Of a stretch of 64,000 nucleotides of DNA, positions 19,191-26,635 are shown piece by piece (position 1 is the stretch's first letter; every line of letters begins with the position of its first letter). A program made the translations under genes and the position numbers. Location of the stretch: NCBI RefSeq assembly GCF_000422305.1, contig NZ_KE383816.1, positions 422,566-486,565 of the forward strand. The letters are read 5' to 3'. Source of the stretch: Luteimonas mephitis DSM 12574 (GTDB taxonomy: Bacteria; Pseudomonadota; Gammaproteobacteria; Xanthomonadales; Xanthomonadaceae). The notes under the pieces were generated by a model. That model did not search any database, was not told the DNA's origin, and saw nothing but the letters and a program-made list of their open reading frames with translations.

Positions 19191-20264
19191 ATGACCATCG
19201 CCGCAACTTTCGAAATCGAATACCTGCAGTACCTCGACGCCAACGGCAAGCTGACCGGCAAGCTGCCGCCAGCGGTGAAGGACGCCAAGGCGCTGCTGCC
19301 GCTGTTCAAGCAGATGCTGTACGTGCGCGTCTTCGACACCAAGGCCATCGCGCTGCAGCGCACCGGCAAGCTCGGCACCTATGCCGCCTGCCTGGGCCAC
19401 GAGGCCACCCACGTCGGCATCGGCGCGTCGATGAAGCCCGAAGACGTGTTCGCGCCCAGCTACCGCGAGTACGGCGCGCAGTTCATGCGCGGGGTCAAGC
19501 CGCGCGAGGTGCTGCTGTACTGGGGCGGCGACGAGCGCGGCAACGACTTCTCAGGCCCGAAGCACGACTACTCCTGGTGCGTGCCGATCGCCACCCAGTG
19601 CCTGCACGCCGCCGGCGCGGCGCTGGCGTTCAAGCTGCGCGGCGAAAAGCGCGTCGCGGTGACCTGCTGCGGCGACGGCGGTTCGTCGAAGACCGACACC
19701 TACGCCGCGATCAACTCGGCCGGCGCCTACGCGCTGCCGTTCGTGCAGTGCATCATCAACAACGGCTGGGCGATCTCGGTGCCGCGCAGCTCGCAGACCG
19801 GCGCCAAGACGCTGGCGCAGAAGGGCATCGCAGGCGGCTTGCACTGCCTGCAGGTGGACGGCAACGACCTGATCGCGGTGCTCGAAGGCATGCGCCGCGC
19901 CATGGAGCGCGCGCGCAATGGCGAAGGCGGCAGCGTGATCGAGTTCATGACCTATCGCCTGCACGACCACACCACCGCCGACGACGCGCGCCGCTACCGC
20001 GGCGAGGACGAGGTCAAGGACGCCTGGACGCGCGAGCCGATGACCCGCCTGCGCACCTACCTCACCGCGCAGAAGCTGTGGGACGAGGAGCAGGAAAAGG
20101 CCTGGGCCGAGGAATGCGCCAAGGCCGTCGACATCGAACTCAACGCCTACCTGGAAACGCCGGTGCAGCCGGTGGAGGCGATGTTCGACTACCTCTACGC
20201 CGATCCACCGCCGGAATTGCTTGAACAGCGGGCCGCGGCCGTCGCACTGGAGAACCGGGCATGA
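19191..20264 (+). CDS. pdhA: 2-oxoacid (pyruvate-type) dehydrogenase E1 component, alpha subunit
   Basis: This 357-residue thiamine-diphosphate subunit of a heterotetrameric E1 decarboxylates a 2-oxoacid. The TPP/Mg motif runs from CCGDGGSSKTD to IINNGWAIS (GDG with about 27 residues to NN). SYREYGAQFMRGV and TYRLHDHTTADDARRYR, the phosphorylation-loop region in eukaryotic homologues, are conserved. The start at 19191 gives a compact N-terminus; upstream frames read through repeat DNA. The stop overlaps the start of the beta gene (ATGA), so translation is coupled. The family includes both pyruvate and branched-chain enzymes, and sequence by eye does not fully separate them. Confidence 0.9.
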   Translation: MTIAATFEIEYLQYLDANGKLTGKLPPAVKDAKALLPLFKQMLYVRVFDTKAIALQRTGKLGTYAACLGHEATHVGIGASMKPEDVFAPSYREYGAQFMRGVKPREVLLYWGGDERGNDFSGPKHDYSWCVPIATQCLHAAGAALAFKLRGEKRVAVTCCGDGGSSKTDTYAAINSAGAYALPFVQCIINNGWAISVPRSSQTGAKTLAQKGIAGGLHCLQVDGNDLIAVLEGMRRAMERARNGEGGSVIEFMTYRLHDHTTADDARRYRGEDEVKDAWTREPMTRLRTYLTAQKLWDEEQEKAWAEECAKAVDIELNAYLETPVQPVEAMFDYLYADPPPELLEQRAAAVALENRA

Positions 20265-21286
20265 GCGCGGCAAAGAAGCAGGCCGCAGCGGCGGCAACCG
20301 GCGAACCGGCCGCGATCACCCTGATCGAGGCGATCACCCAGGCGCTGGCCTACGAGATGCGCGTCGATGACGCCGTCGTGGTGCTGGGCGAGGACGTCGG
20401 CGTCAACGGCGGCGTGTTCCGCGCCACCGCGGGCCTGCAGGCGCAGTTCGGATCGCAGCGGGTGATCGACACGCCCCTGGACGAAACCACCATCGCCGGC
20501 CTCACCGTCGGCATGGCCACCCAGGGCATGAAGCCGGTGGCCGAAGCGCAGTTCGACGGCTTCGTCTACCCGATGGTCGACCACATCATCTGCCACGCCG
20601 CGCGCTTCCGCTACCGCACCCGCGGCCGCCTGCACTGCCCGATGGTGCTGCGCGTGCCGTGGGGCGGCGGCATCCGCGCGCCCGAGCACCACTCCGAAGC
20701 CAACGAGTCGATCTTCACCAACGTGCCCGGCCTGCGCGTGGTGCTGCCGTCGTCGCCGGCGCGCGCCTACGGCCTGCTGCTGGCGGCGATCCGCGATCCG
20801 GATCCGGTGATCTTCATGGAGCCCAAGCGCATCTACCGCCAGTACAAGGAAGTGGTCGCCGACGACGGCGAGGCGCTGCCGCTGGACGTGTGCTACGTGC
20901 TGCGCGACGGCAGCGACGTCACCCTCGTCACCTGGGGTTCGCAGGTCAAGGAAGCGCTGGAAGCGGCCGACAAGCTCGCCGGCGAAGGCATCAGCGCCGA
21001 AGTCATCGACGTGGCGACGCTGCGTCCGCTGGACTTCGCCACGATCGCCGAGTCGGTGTCGAAGACCGGCCGCTGCGTGATCGTCCACGAAGCACCCAAG
21101 ACCGCCGGCTTCGGCGCCGAGATCGCCGCACGCCTGGCCGAGGAGTCGATGTACGACCTGGTGGCCCCGGTCGAACGCGTCACCGGCTACGACACCCACA
21201 TCCCGCTGTTCCGGCTGGAGATGAAGTACCTGCCGAACGTGGACAAGATCGTGGCGGCGGCGAAGCGGGCGGTCGCGGCTTCGTAA
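20261..21286 (+). CDS. pdhB: 2-oxoacid (pyruvate-type) dehydrogenase E1 component, beta subunit
   Basis: A 341-residue partner of the preceding alpha subunit, contributing the pyrimidine-domain half of the E1 active site. Visible blocks are VVVLGEDVGVNGGVFRAT with the catalytic Glu region, DTPLDETTIAGLTVGMA, RVPWGGGIRAPEHHSEANES with the active-site His pair, and the C-terminal transketolase domain EVIDVATLRPLD. A roughly 20-residue Ala/Lys-rich N-terminal tail is slightly unusual. It overlaps the alpha gene by four bases. The E2 gene follows after 114 bases that contain a strong inverted repeat. Confidence 0.92.
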   Translation: MSAAKKQAAAAATGEPAAITLIEAITQALAYEMRVDDAVVVLGEDVGVNGGVFRATAGLQAQFGSQRVIDTPLDETTIAGLTVGMATQGMKPVAEAQFDGFVYPMVDHIICHAARFRYRTRGRLHCPMVLRVPWGGGIRAPEHHSEANESIFTNVPGLRVVLPSSPARAYGLLLAAIRDPDPVIFMEPKRIYRQYKEVVADDGEALPLDVCYVLRDGSDVTLVTWGSQVKEALEAADKLAGEGISAEVIDVATLRPLDFATIAESVSKTGRCVIVHEAPKTAGFGAEIAARLAEESMYDLVAPVERVTGYDTHIPLFRLEMKYLPNVDKIVAAAKRAVAAS

Positions 21287-21299
21287 CGCGGCCGCTGCC

Positions 21300-21373
21300 G
21301 TCATCCCGGACGCCGCGGCGCATCGCTTCCGCGGCGCCGGTACAACCAGATCCCTCACCACGTCCGGGATGAC
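21300..21373. repeat. inverted repeat inside the dehydrogenase operon
   Basis: GTCATCCCGGACG at 21300-21312 is perfectly inverted as CGTCCGGGATGAC at 21361-21373, with a smaller GCCGCGG/CCGCGGC inner stem. It lies between the E1-beta and E2 genes. It could cap or process the mRNA so that E1 and E2 are made in different amounts, or be a mobile palindrome. Confidence 0.8.
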
Positions 21374-21400
21374 GCGTCCCGGACGGTTACAGGAAACACC

Positions 21401-22795
21401 ATGACCACCAAGAAATTCCTGCTCCCCGACCTCGGCGAAGGCCTGCCGGACGCGACCATCGTCGAGTGGTACGTCAAGGAAGGCGACACCATCCGCCTCG
21501 ACGACAACCTGGTCTCGATGGAAACCGCCAAGGCGGTGGTCGACGTGCCCTCGCCCGTGTCCGGCAAGGTGCTCAAGCTGGCCGGCGGCGCCGGCGACGT
21601 GATCGTGACCGGCACGATGCTGGCCGAGTTCGAACTCGACCCCAACGCGCCGCAGCGCGCCGAGGGCCAGGACACCGGCCACCACCACGGCGGCGCCGGC
21701 ACCCAGGCGCCCGGCGATGGCGACCAGGTGATCGCCTCCGACGAAGGCGGCGAGATCACCGAAACCGACACCACCCGCACCGAGACGCTGCGCGAGGACA
21801 GCGGCACCGTGGTCGGCGCGATGCAGAGTTCCGACGCGGTGCGCAGCGAGCAGGCAGTCGCGGTGGGCGGCGTCAAGGCGATGCCTGCGGTGCGCGCGAC
21901 GGCGCGCAAGCTCGGCGTCGACCTGTCGCGCGTGCGCGGCAGCGGCGCCGACGGCGTGGTCACGATGGCCGACGTCAAGCAGGCTGCCGCGAGCGGTTCG
22001 GCAAAGGCCGGCGCGGCCGCGGCGGTTGCGGCTCCGGCTGTGAAACCGGCGACAACGGCGGCCGCCGCGCCAGCCGCGTCGCGCGACGCCGCGCAGCGCA
22101 CCCAGCTGTCCGCCAGCGGCAAGCCGATGCGCACCCAGCCGCCGTCGGTCTCCGCCACGGGCCAGCCCGAGCAGCTCAAGGGCGTGCGCCGCAACATGGC
22201 CCGGGTGATGGCCGACGCGCACGCCAAGGTCGTGGCGACCACGCTCAGCGACGACGCCGACATCCATGCCTGGGCGCCGGGCAACGACGTCACAGTGCGC
22301 CTGGTCCGCGCGATCTGCGCCGCCGCGAAGGCCGTGCCCGCGCTCAACGCCTGGTTCGACGGCGACAAGCTGGTGCGCACCCTGCACCCGCACGTCGACA
22401 TCGGCATCGCGGTGGACACCGATGACGGCCTGTTCGTGCCGGCGCTGCGCAACGCCGACGTGCTCGACGCCGGCGGCGTGCGCGAGGGCGTCAACCGCCT
22501 GCGCGCGCAGGTGATGGACCGCAGCATCCCGGCGTCGGAGCTGTCCGGGCACACGATCTCGCTGTCGAACTTCGGCATGTTCGCCGGCCGCTACGCGACG
22601 CCGATCGTGGTGCCGCCGACCGTGGCGATCGTCGGCGCAGGCCGTGGCCGCCACCAGATCACCCCGGTGATCGGCGGCTTCGAATCGCACAAGGTGATCC
22701 CGCTGTCGCTGACCTTCGACCACCGCGCCTGCACCGGCGGCGAGGCGGCGCGCTTCCTGAAGGCGATGCTGGACGATCTCTCGCTGGCGCAGTGA
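21401..22795 (+). CDS. dihydrolipoamide acyltransferase (E2) of the 2-oxoacid dehydrogenase complex
   Basis: This 464-residue E2 core moves the acyl group from lipoyl-lysine to CoA. The N-terminal lipoyl domain (about 1-80) contains VSMETAKAVVDVPSP with the lipoylated Lys. A long acidic/Thr-rich linker follows, then the E1/E3-binding peripheral domain (about 160-200, AMPAVRATARKLGVDL and GADGVVTMADV) and an Ala-rich linker. The catalytic domain (about 250-464) ends in FDHRACTGGEAARFL. The catalytic His is present, but the usual DG after it (HxxxDG) reads TG, an oddity discussed separately. No E3 gene is adjacent. The ribosome site AGGAAA precedes the start. Confidence 0.92.
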   Translation: MTTKKFLLPDLGEGLPDATIVEWYVKEGDTIRLDDNLVSMETAKAVVDVPSPVSGKVLKLAGGAGDVIVTGTMLAEFELDPNAPQRAEGQDTGHHHGGAGTQAPGDGDQVIASDEGGEITETDTTRTETLREDSGTVVGAMQSSDAVRSEQAVAVGGVKAMPAVRATARKLGVDLSRVRGSGADGVVTMADVKQAAASGSAKAGAAAAVAAPAVKPATTAAAAPAASRDAAQRTQLSASGKPMRTQPPSVSATGQPEQLKGVRRNMARVMADAHAKVVATTLSDDADIHAWAPGNDVTVRLVRAICAAAKAVPALNAWFDGDKLVRTLHPHVDIGIAVDTDDGLFVPALRNADVLDAGGVREGVNRLRAQVMDRSIPASELSGHTISLSNFGMFAGRYATPIVVPPTVAIVGAGRGRHQITPVIGGFESHKVIPLSLTFDHRACTGGEAARFLKAMLDDLSLAQ

Positions 22796-22904
22796 CCCGC
22801 GCGCGGGGCCGGGCATCGCGCCTGCGATCGCCCGGTCCGCCGCGCAGGCTGCACGGACTGCCGCGCCGGCCCCTTCCCTCGAACCCGAACCGGGGACTCC
22901 CGCC

Positions 22905-23288
22905 ATGCCGCACCACAGCCGCCTGTCCAACCTGATGATCGACTGCAAGGTCGACGACCTCGCCCCGCACGCGGAATTCTGGAGCAAGGCGCTCGGCAAG
23001 CCGATCGTCACCGTCGACCAGGACGGCGACGGCAAGTACGCCGAACTGCGCACCGAGGCCGACGAGCCGATGATCCTGCTGCAGAAGGTCGATCACGACA
23101 GCCGCATCCACCTCGACATCGAGACCGACGACATCGAAGCCGAAGCCGCCCGCCTGGAGAAGCTCGGCGCGAAGCGGATCAAGTTCTGCAAACGCTGGTG
23201 GGTGATGGAAGCGCCCAGCGGGCACCGCTTCTGCGTGGTGCGCCAGCAGCGCGAACCGTTCGGCCCGCACCTCAACCGCTGGGACTAG
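22905..23288 (+). CDS. VOC-family (glyoxalase/bleomycin-resistance fold) protein
   Basis: A 127-residue single-domain protein beginning with SRLSNLMIDCKVDDLAPHAEFW. It contains a beta-alpha-beta-beta-beta module with FWSKALGKP, typical of the VOC superfamily, then LQKVDHDSRIHLDIETDD and VMEAPSGHRFCVV with candidate metal ligands His and Glu/His. Members include lyases, dioxygenases and resistance proteins, so no reaction is assigned. It lies 109 bases after the E2 gene on the same strand and could be read through from it, but a functional link is not evident. Confidence 0.85.
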   Translation: MPHHSRLSNLMIDCKVDDLAPHAEFWSKALGKPIVTVDQDGDGKYAELRTEADEPMILLQKVDHDSRIHLDIETDDIEAEAARLEKLGAKRIKFCKRWWVMEAPSGHRFCVVRQQREPFGPHLNRWD

Positions 23289-23399
23289 GCGCAACTCGCG
23301 ACGCCTCGCCCAGGGCCCCTGGCCGCAGCCAGGCCGGGGGCCACGCCGCCCGGACCACGTTCCCGCCGCACGGTTGACCCGCCTCGGGGATAGGCAGGA

Positions 23400-24338
23400 T
23401 CAGCGTTTCGCGTGGTCCAGCCAGACTTCCAGCCCCTGCGCGTTGAGGTCGATGTCCATCGCCAGCAGTTGGGGCACGCGCACCTGCGCGCCGGCCACGC
23501 CGTGGCGGCGCGCGCGTTCGACGTACAGCGCGGTCAACGCCGCGACCAGCCGCGCGTGCCGCGCCGGATCGGCGTCGCATTCGCGCGCCAGCGCGACCAT
23601 CGCGTCGACCTGCTCCAGCAGGTCCGCGCCGAGCCGCTGCACTTCGTCGACGCGGCCGTAGTGGGTCAGGTACACCGCGGCCGGTTCGGCCGCCAGCATC
23701 CGCCGCAACGATGCGCGCATCTCGCCGGGATCGAACTGCACCGGCGACGTCGTCGGCACGATGAACGCGCCCTGCGCGGTGTCGAACTCGCGGTACGACA
23801 GGCCGAAGATATCGCCGCTGAACCAGCCGCGACTGGCGGCGTCCCACACCGCGATGTGGTGGCGCGCGTGCCCCGGCGTGTCCACGCACAGCAGCGGCCG
23901 TTCGGCGAGTTTGACGACGTGGCCGTCGGTGGCCTCGACCACGCGCTCGCTCGGGACCGGCAGCAGCGTGCCGTAGTGGCGCGCGAACGCCGCCTCGCCG
24001 TAGACCGCCGTTGCGCCGGCCACCAGCTTCGACGGATCGATCATGTGCGGTGCACCGCGTGGATGCACCACCAGCCGCGCGTTGCGCAGCTCGCGCATCA
24101 GCGCGCCGGCGCCGCCGGCGTGGTCGAGGTGGACGTGGGTGAGGATCAGCCAGTCCACCGCGTCGCGCGCCAGCCCCTGCGCTTCGAGCGCAGCCAGCAT
24201 CCGCGGCACGCTGTCGTTGCTGCCGCAGTCGATGAATGCCGCGCGCCCGTCCTGCACGACCAGATAGGCCGCGCAGAACCGCGGCCGGTCGCCGTAGCCG
24301 GTGTCGATGGTGGTGATGCCGTGGGAGCGGGAATCCAT
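23400..24338 (-). CDS. MBL-fold metallo-hydrolase
   Basis: A 312-residue metallo-beta-lactamase-fold hydrolase. Metal-binding residues are plain: LTHVHLDHAGG (HxHxDH), CVDTPGHARHH (third His), GDIFG (bridging Asp) and VYLTHYG (final His). The start at 24338 (MDSRSHGITTIDTGYGD) is the first Met giving a sensible N-terminus; upstream codons are GC shadow. The roughly 80-residue helical C-terminal extension, with LVAALTALYVERARRHG, recalls glyoxalase-II-like or lactonase-like members. Substrate unknown. It is convergent with the VOC gene and divergent from the M23 peptidase. Confidence 0.88.
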   Translation of the reverse strand: MDSRSHGITTIDTGYGDRPRFCAAYLVVQDGRAAFIDCGSNDSVPRMLAALEAQGLARDAVDWLILTHVHLDHAGGAGALMRELRNARLVVHPRGAPHMIDPSKLVAGATAVYGEAAFARHYGTLLPVPSERVVEATDGHVVKLAERPLLCVDTPGHARHHIAVWDAASRGWFSGDIFGLSYREFDTAQGAFIVPTTSPVQFDPGEMRASLRRMLAAEPAAVYLTHYGRVDEVQRLGADLLEQVDAMVALARECDADPARHARLVAALTALYVERARRHGVAGAQVRVPQLLAMDIDLNAQGLEVWLDHAKR

Positions 24339-24524
24339 GCCGATGGTCTGCACGCAGCGAGTCAGGGCCCGCCAGTCTAGGACTGCGCATGAAGGACGGC
24401 CATGCGACCAAGGGTGCACCCCAGCTACCGCGTGCCCGGGTCGCCGACTAGCGTCGAAGGCGCACATCGGGGAGTGCGAACCCACAGGCGCGCGCCCGCG
24501 CCACACCAGCAAGGGGAACTCACC

Positions 24525-25310
24525 GTGGACCGACATCATCGTTTCCTGGCCCGGCTTGCCGCCTGCGCCATCCTCGCCTCCGCCGCCGTGGCTGCGCAGG
24601 CCGCACCCGCGTTCCAGATGCCGTTTCCCTGCGGCCAGGCCTGGGTCGGCAGTACGTGGAGCGGCCACAGCCCCGCCTACGCCGTCGACCTCAACCGCGG
24701 CCCGAATCCCGACTCCGACCTCGGCGACACCGTGGTCGCCGCGTATGGCGGGACCGTGTCCACGTCGGCCTATTCGACGACCACCGGCTACGGCAACTAC
24801 ATCGTCATCAACCACGGCGGCGGCTGGCAAACGCTGTACGCACACCTCAACTCGCGTTCGGTATCGAAGGGCGCGACCGTCAAGCGCGGCCAGAAGATCG
24901 GCACGGTGGGCCGCTCCAGCGCCAAGTACAACCTCGCCCCGCACCTGCACTTCGAGGAGCGCTACAACGGCTCGGTGCAGAAGATCCGATGGAACGGCGC
25001 GCAGATCCCGTATTACGCGAAGAAGACCTACACCAGCAAGAACTGCGGCGGCAGCGGCGGCGCGGCGTCCGGCACGGTCAACACCAGCGGCGCCAACCTC
25101 AACGTCCGCGCCGGCGCCAGCACCAGTTACGCCATCGTGGGCAGCCTCGCCGACGGCGCACGCGTGACCATCTACTGCCAGAAGTACGGCCAGTCGATCA
25201 CCGGCACCTACGGCACCAGCAAGCTGTGGAACCGGATCGGCAGCGGCCGCTACATCCCCGATGCCTACACGTACACGGGCTCGGACGGGCGCGTCGCGCC
25301 AGACTGCTGA
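24525..25310 (+). CDS. secreted M23-family peptidase with C-terminal SH3-like domain
   Basis: A 261-residue exported peptidase. The GTG start at 24525 follows an AAGGGGAA ribosome site and yields a signal peptide ending near AAQA-APAF. The M23 domain (about 35-165) has HSPAYAVDLNRGPN, a zinc-ligand Asp, and APHLHFEER with the HxH pair. The usual HxxxD first ligand is shifted, as in a known actinobacterial-like subgroup. A Gly/Ser linker leads to an SH3-type wall-binding domain (about 185-250, ANLNVRAGASTSY and IVGSL). It probably cleaves peptidoglycan cross-bridges of itself or prey cells. The HEAT-repeat gene starts two bases after the stop. Confidence 0.87.
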   Translation: MDRHHRFLARLAACAILASAAVAAQAAPAFQMPFPCGQAWVGSTWSGHSPAYAVDLNRGPNPDSDLGDTVVAAYGGTVSTSAYSTTTGYGNYIVINHGGGWQTLYAHLNSRSVSKGATVKRGQKIGTVGRSSAKYNLAPHLHFEERYNGSVQKIRWNGAQIPYYAKKTYTSKNCGGSGGAASGTVNTSGANLNVRAGASTSYAIVGSLADGARVTIYCQKYGQSITGTYGTSKLWNRIGSGRYIPDAYTYTGSDGRVAPDC

Positions 25311-25311
25311 C

Positions 25312-26286
25312 ATGCCCGTCGCGCATGCCGATGCCGCGCCTGCGCAGCGCCCCCGCGCGCTGCGGCCGCCTGCGATGCTGGTCGCCCTGCTCGCCGCGGC
25401 GCTCGGCGGCGCGCTGGTCGGCAGCCGGTTCGCCGGGCACCGGGCATCGGCTGGCGTCGACGCGGCGGCGTCGCCGGAGGCGGCGGTTCCACTTGCCGCG
25501 CCTCCATTGCGATCCACGCGCGCGCTCCGCGCGGCCACGGCAGCCCCGGTCGGCGACGACCTCGGCAGCGAAAGCACCCGCGCGCTGCGCGACCCGGACT
25601 ACCTGCGCGAACTGATGGCCCGCCATGCGGGCGAAACCGACCCGGACCGCCGCGGCGCGCTGCTGGCCGTGCTGCAGAGCGCCGCCAACGACGAGGTCAT
25701 GGGTTTCGCGCTGCGCCTGGCCGACGATCCGGATCCGCGGTCGCGCCGCGATGGCCTGCAGCTGCTGCAGGCGTTCCCGCTCGACCGCGCGCCGGTCCGC
25801 GAACTGCTGTTGCGCCAGATCGACGCCGAGCGCGACCCGCAGATGCTCCGGCAGCTGGTCGACGCGCTTACGCCGGCGGTGCTGCCGGTGGAGGACGCGG
25901 CACCGATCGCCGGGCGCCTGGCGCGCCTGCGCAGCCACGCCGATCCCGGCGTGCGCGCCAGCAGCGTGCTGCAGTCCACCCAGTGGGACCGGCAGGCCGA
26001 CATGGAGCCGGTGCTGTACGCGGCGATGCTCGACCCGGAACCGCAGGTGCAGCAGGCGGCCATCGCCGGGGTGAATGCCACGCTGGCGCATTCGCCACGA
26101 TTGAAGGCCGCCCTGCTGGAGATGGCCGGCAACGACGCCATCGAGCGCGACCAGCGCGCGGCAGCGGTGTTCGCGCTGCAGGCCTTTCCGCTCGACCGCG
26201 ACGAATACGAACTGTATCGGCGCGTTGCCGTTGAAACGGGACCGGCGGCCAGCGAAGCGGCGCCCGGGCCGGGGCACGGGCCCTGA
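25312..26286 (+). CDS. HEAT-repeat-like protein with N-terminal membrane anchor
   Basis: A 324-residue protein. After about 20 residues a single hydrophobic segment (PPAMLVALLAAALGGALVG) should anchor it in the inner membrane, facing the periplasm. The rest is mostly alpha-helical with repeating patterns such as ADDPDPRSRRDGLQLLQAFP and ALQAFPLDRDEYELY, reading as HEAT/Armadillo-like units. It starts two bases after the M23 peptidase stop, so the pair is likely co-translated. A scaffold or modulator role for the peptidase is a guess from context. No enzymatic motif. Confidence 0.8.
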   Translation: MPVAHADAAPAQRPRALRPPAMLVALLAAALGGALVGSRFAGHRASAGVDAAASPEAAVPLAAPPLRSTRALRAATAAPVGDDLGSESTRALRDPDYLRELMARHAGETDPDRRGALLAVLQSAANDEVMGFALRLADDPDPRSRRDGLQLLQAFPLDRAPVRELLLRQIDAERDPQMLRQLVDALTPAVLPVEDAAPIAGRLARLRSHADPGVRASSVLQSTQWDRQADMEPVLYAAMLDPEPQVQQAAIAGVNATLAHSPRLKAALLEMAGNDAIERDQRAAAVFALQAFPLDRDEYELYRRVAVETGPAASEAAPGPGHGP

Positions 26287-26317
26287 CCGATCTCAGCTCA
26301 GCGCATCGTGTGCGGCC

Positions 26318-26635
26318 TCAGGCGTCGACGCGTCGACGCCACAGCCGCCAGCGCACCACGATGGCCAGCAGCAGCACGCCGAGGAACACCCCGTAGCCGA
26401 CCGACGTGGCCAGGATCTGCCGCCACATGTGGCCGTGCTGAGGATTGGCGTACCCGTGCGCCCAGTGCAGCGAGGCCATGAACGCAGCCGTCGCCAGCGC
26501 CAGGCTGCCGAGGTCGAACAGCCGCCGCAGTGCGTGGCGCGGCTGGCGCGGGAACATCCAGAACAGCACGCCCAGGATCAGGAACCAGGGCAGGAACAGG
26601 ATCAGGCCAAGGTTGAGGTCGACCTGCGGGCTCAC
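26318..26635 (-). CDS. small three-helix membrane protein, unknown function
   Basis: A 105-residue protein with three hydrophobic segments (about 8-28, 42-60 and 70-95) and a basic C-terminus (RWRLWRRRVDA). Its ATG overlaps the trpS stop by four bases (ATGA), so it is translationally coupled to trpS. I recognise no named family. The conserved-looking motif SLHWAHGYANPQHGHMW is His-rich and may face the periplasm. Coding potential is supported by the overlap and hydrophobicity. Confidence 0.7.
   Translation of the reverse strand: MSPQVDLNLGLILFLPWFLILGVLFWMFPRQPRHALRRLFDLGSLALATAAFMASLHWAHGYANPQHGHMWRQILATSVGYGVFLGVLLLAIVVRWRLWRRRVDA

Noticed and set aside
15050-19378. 1442-codon open frame on the minus strand opposite the secreted nuclease
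   Set aside because: Composition is Arg/Ala/Gly/Val-rich without family motifs, and it lies entirely antisense to a clear multidomain gene. It is a GC-bias shadow.
20195-23053. 952-codon minus-strand frame opposite the dehydrogenase operon
   Set aside because: Antisense to three well-supported genes with classic motifs. Low-complexity His/Arg/Val composition.
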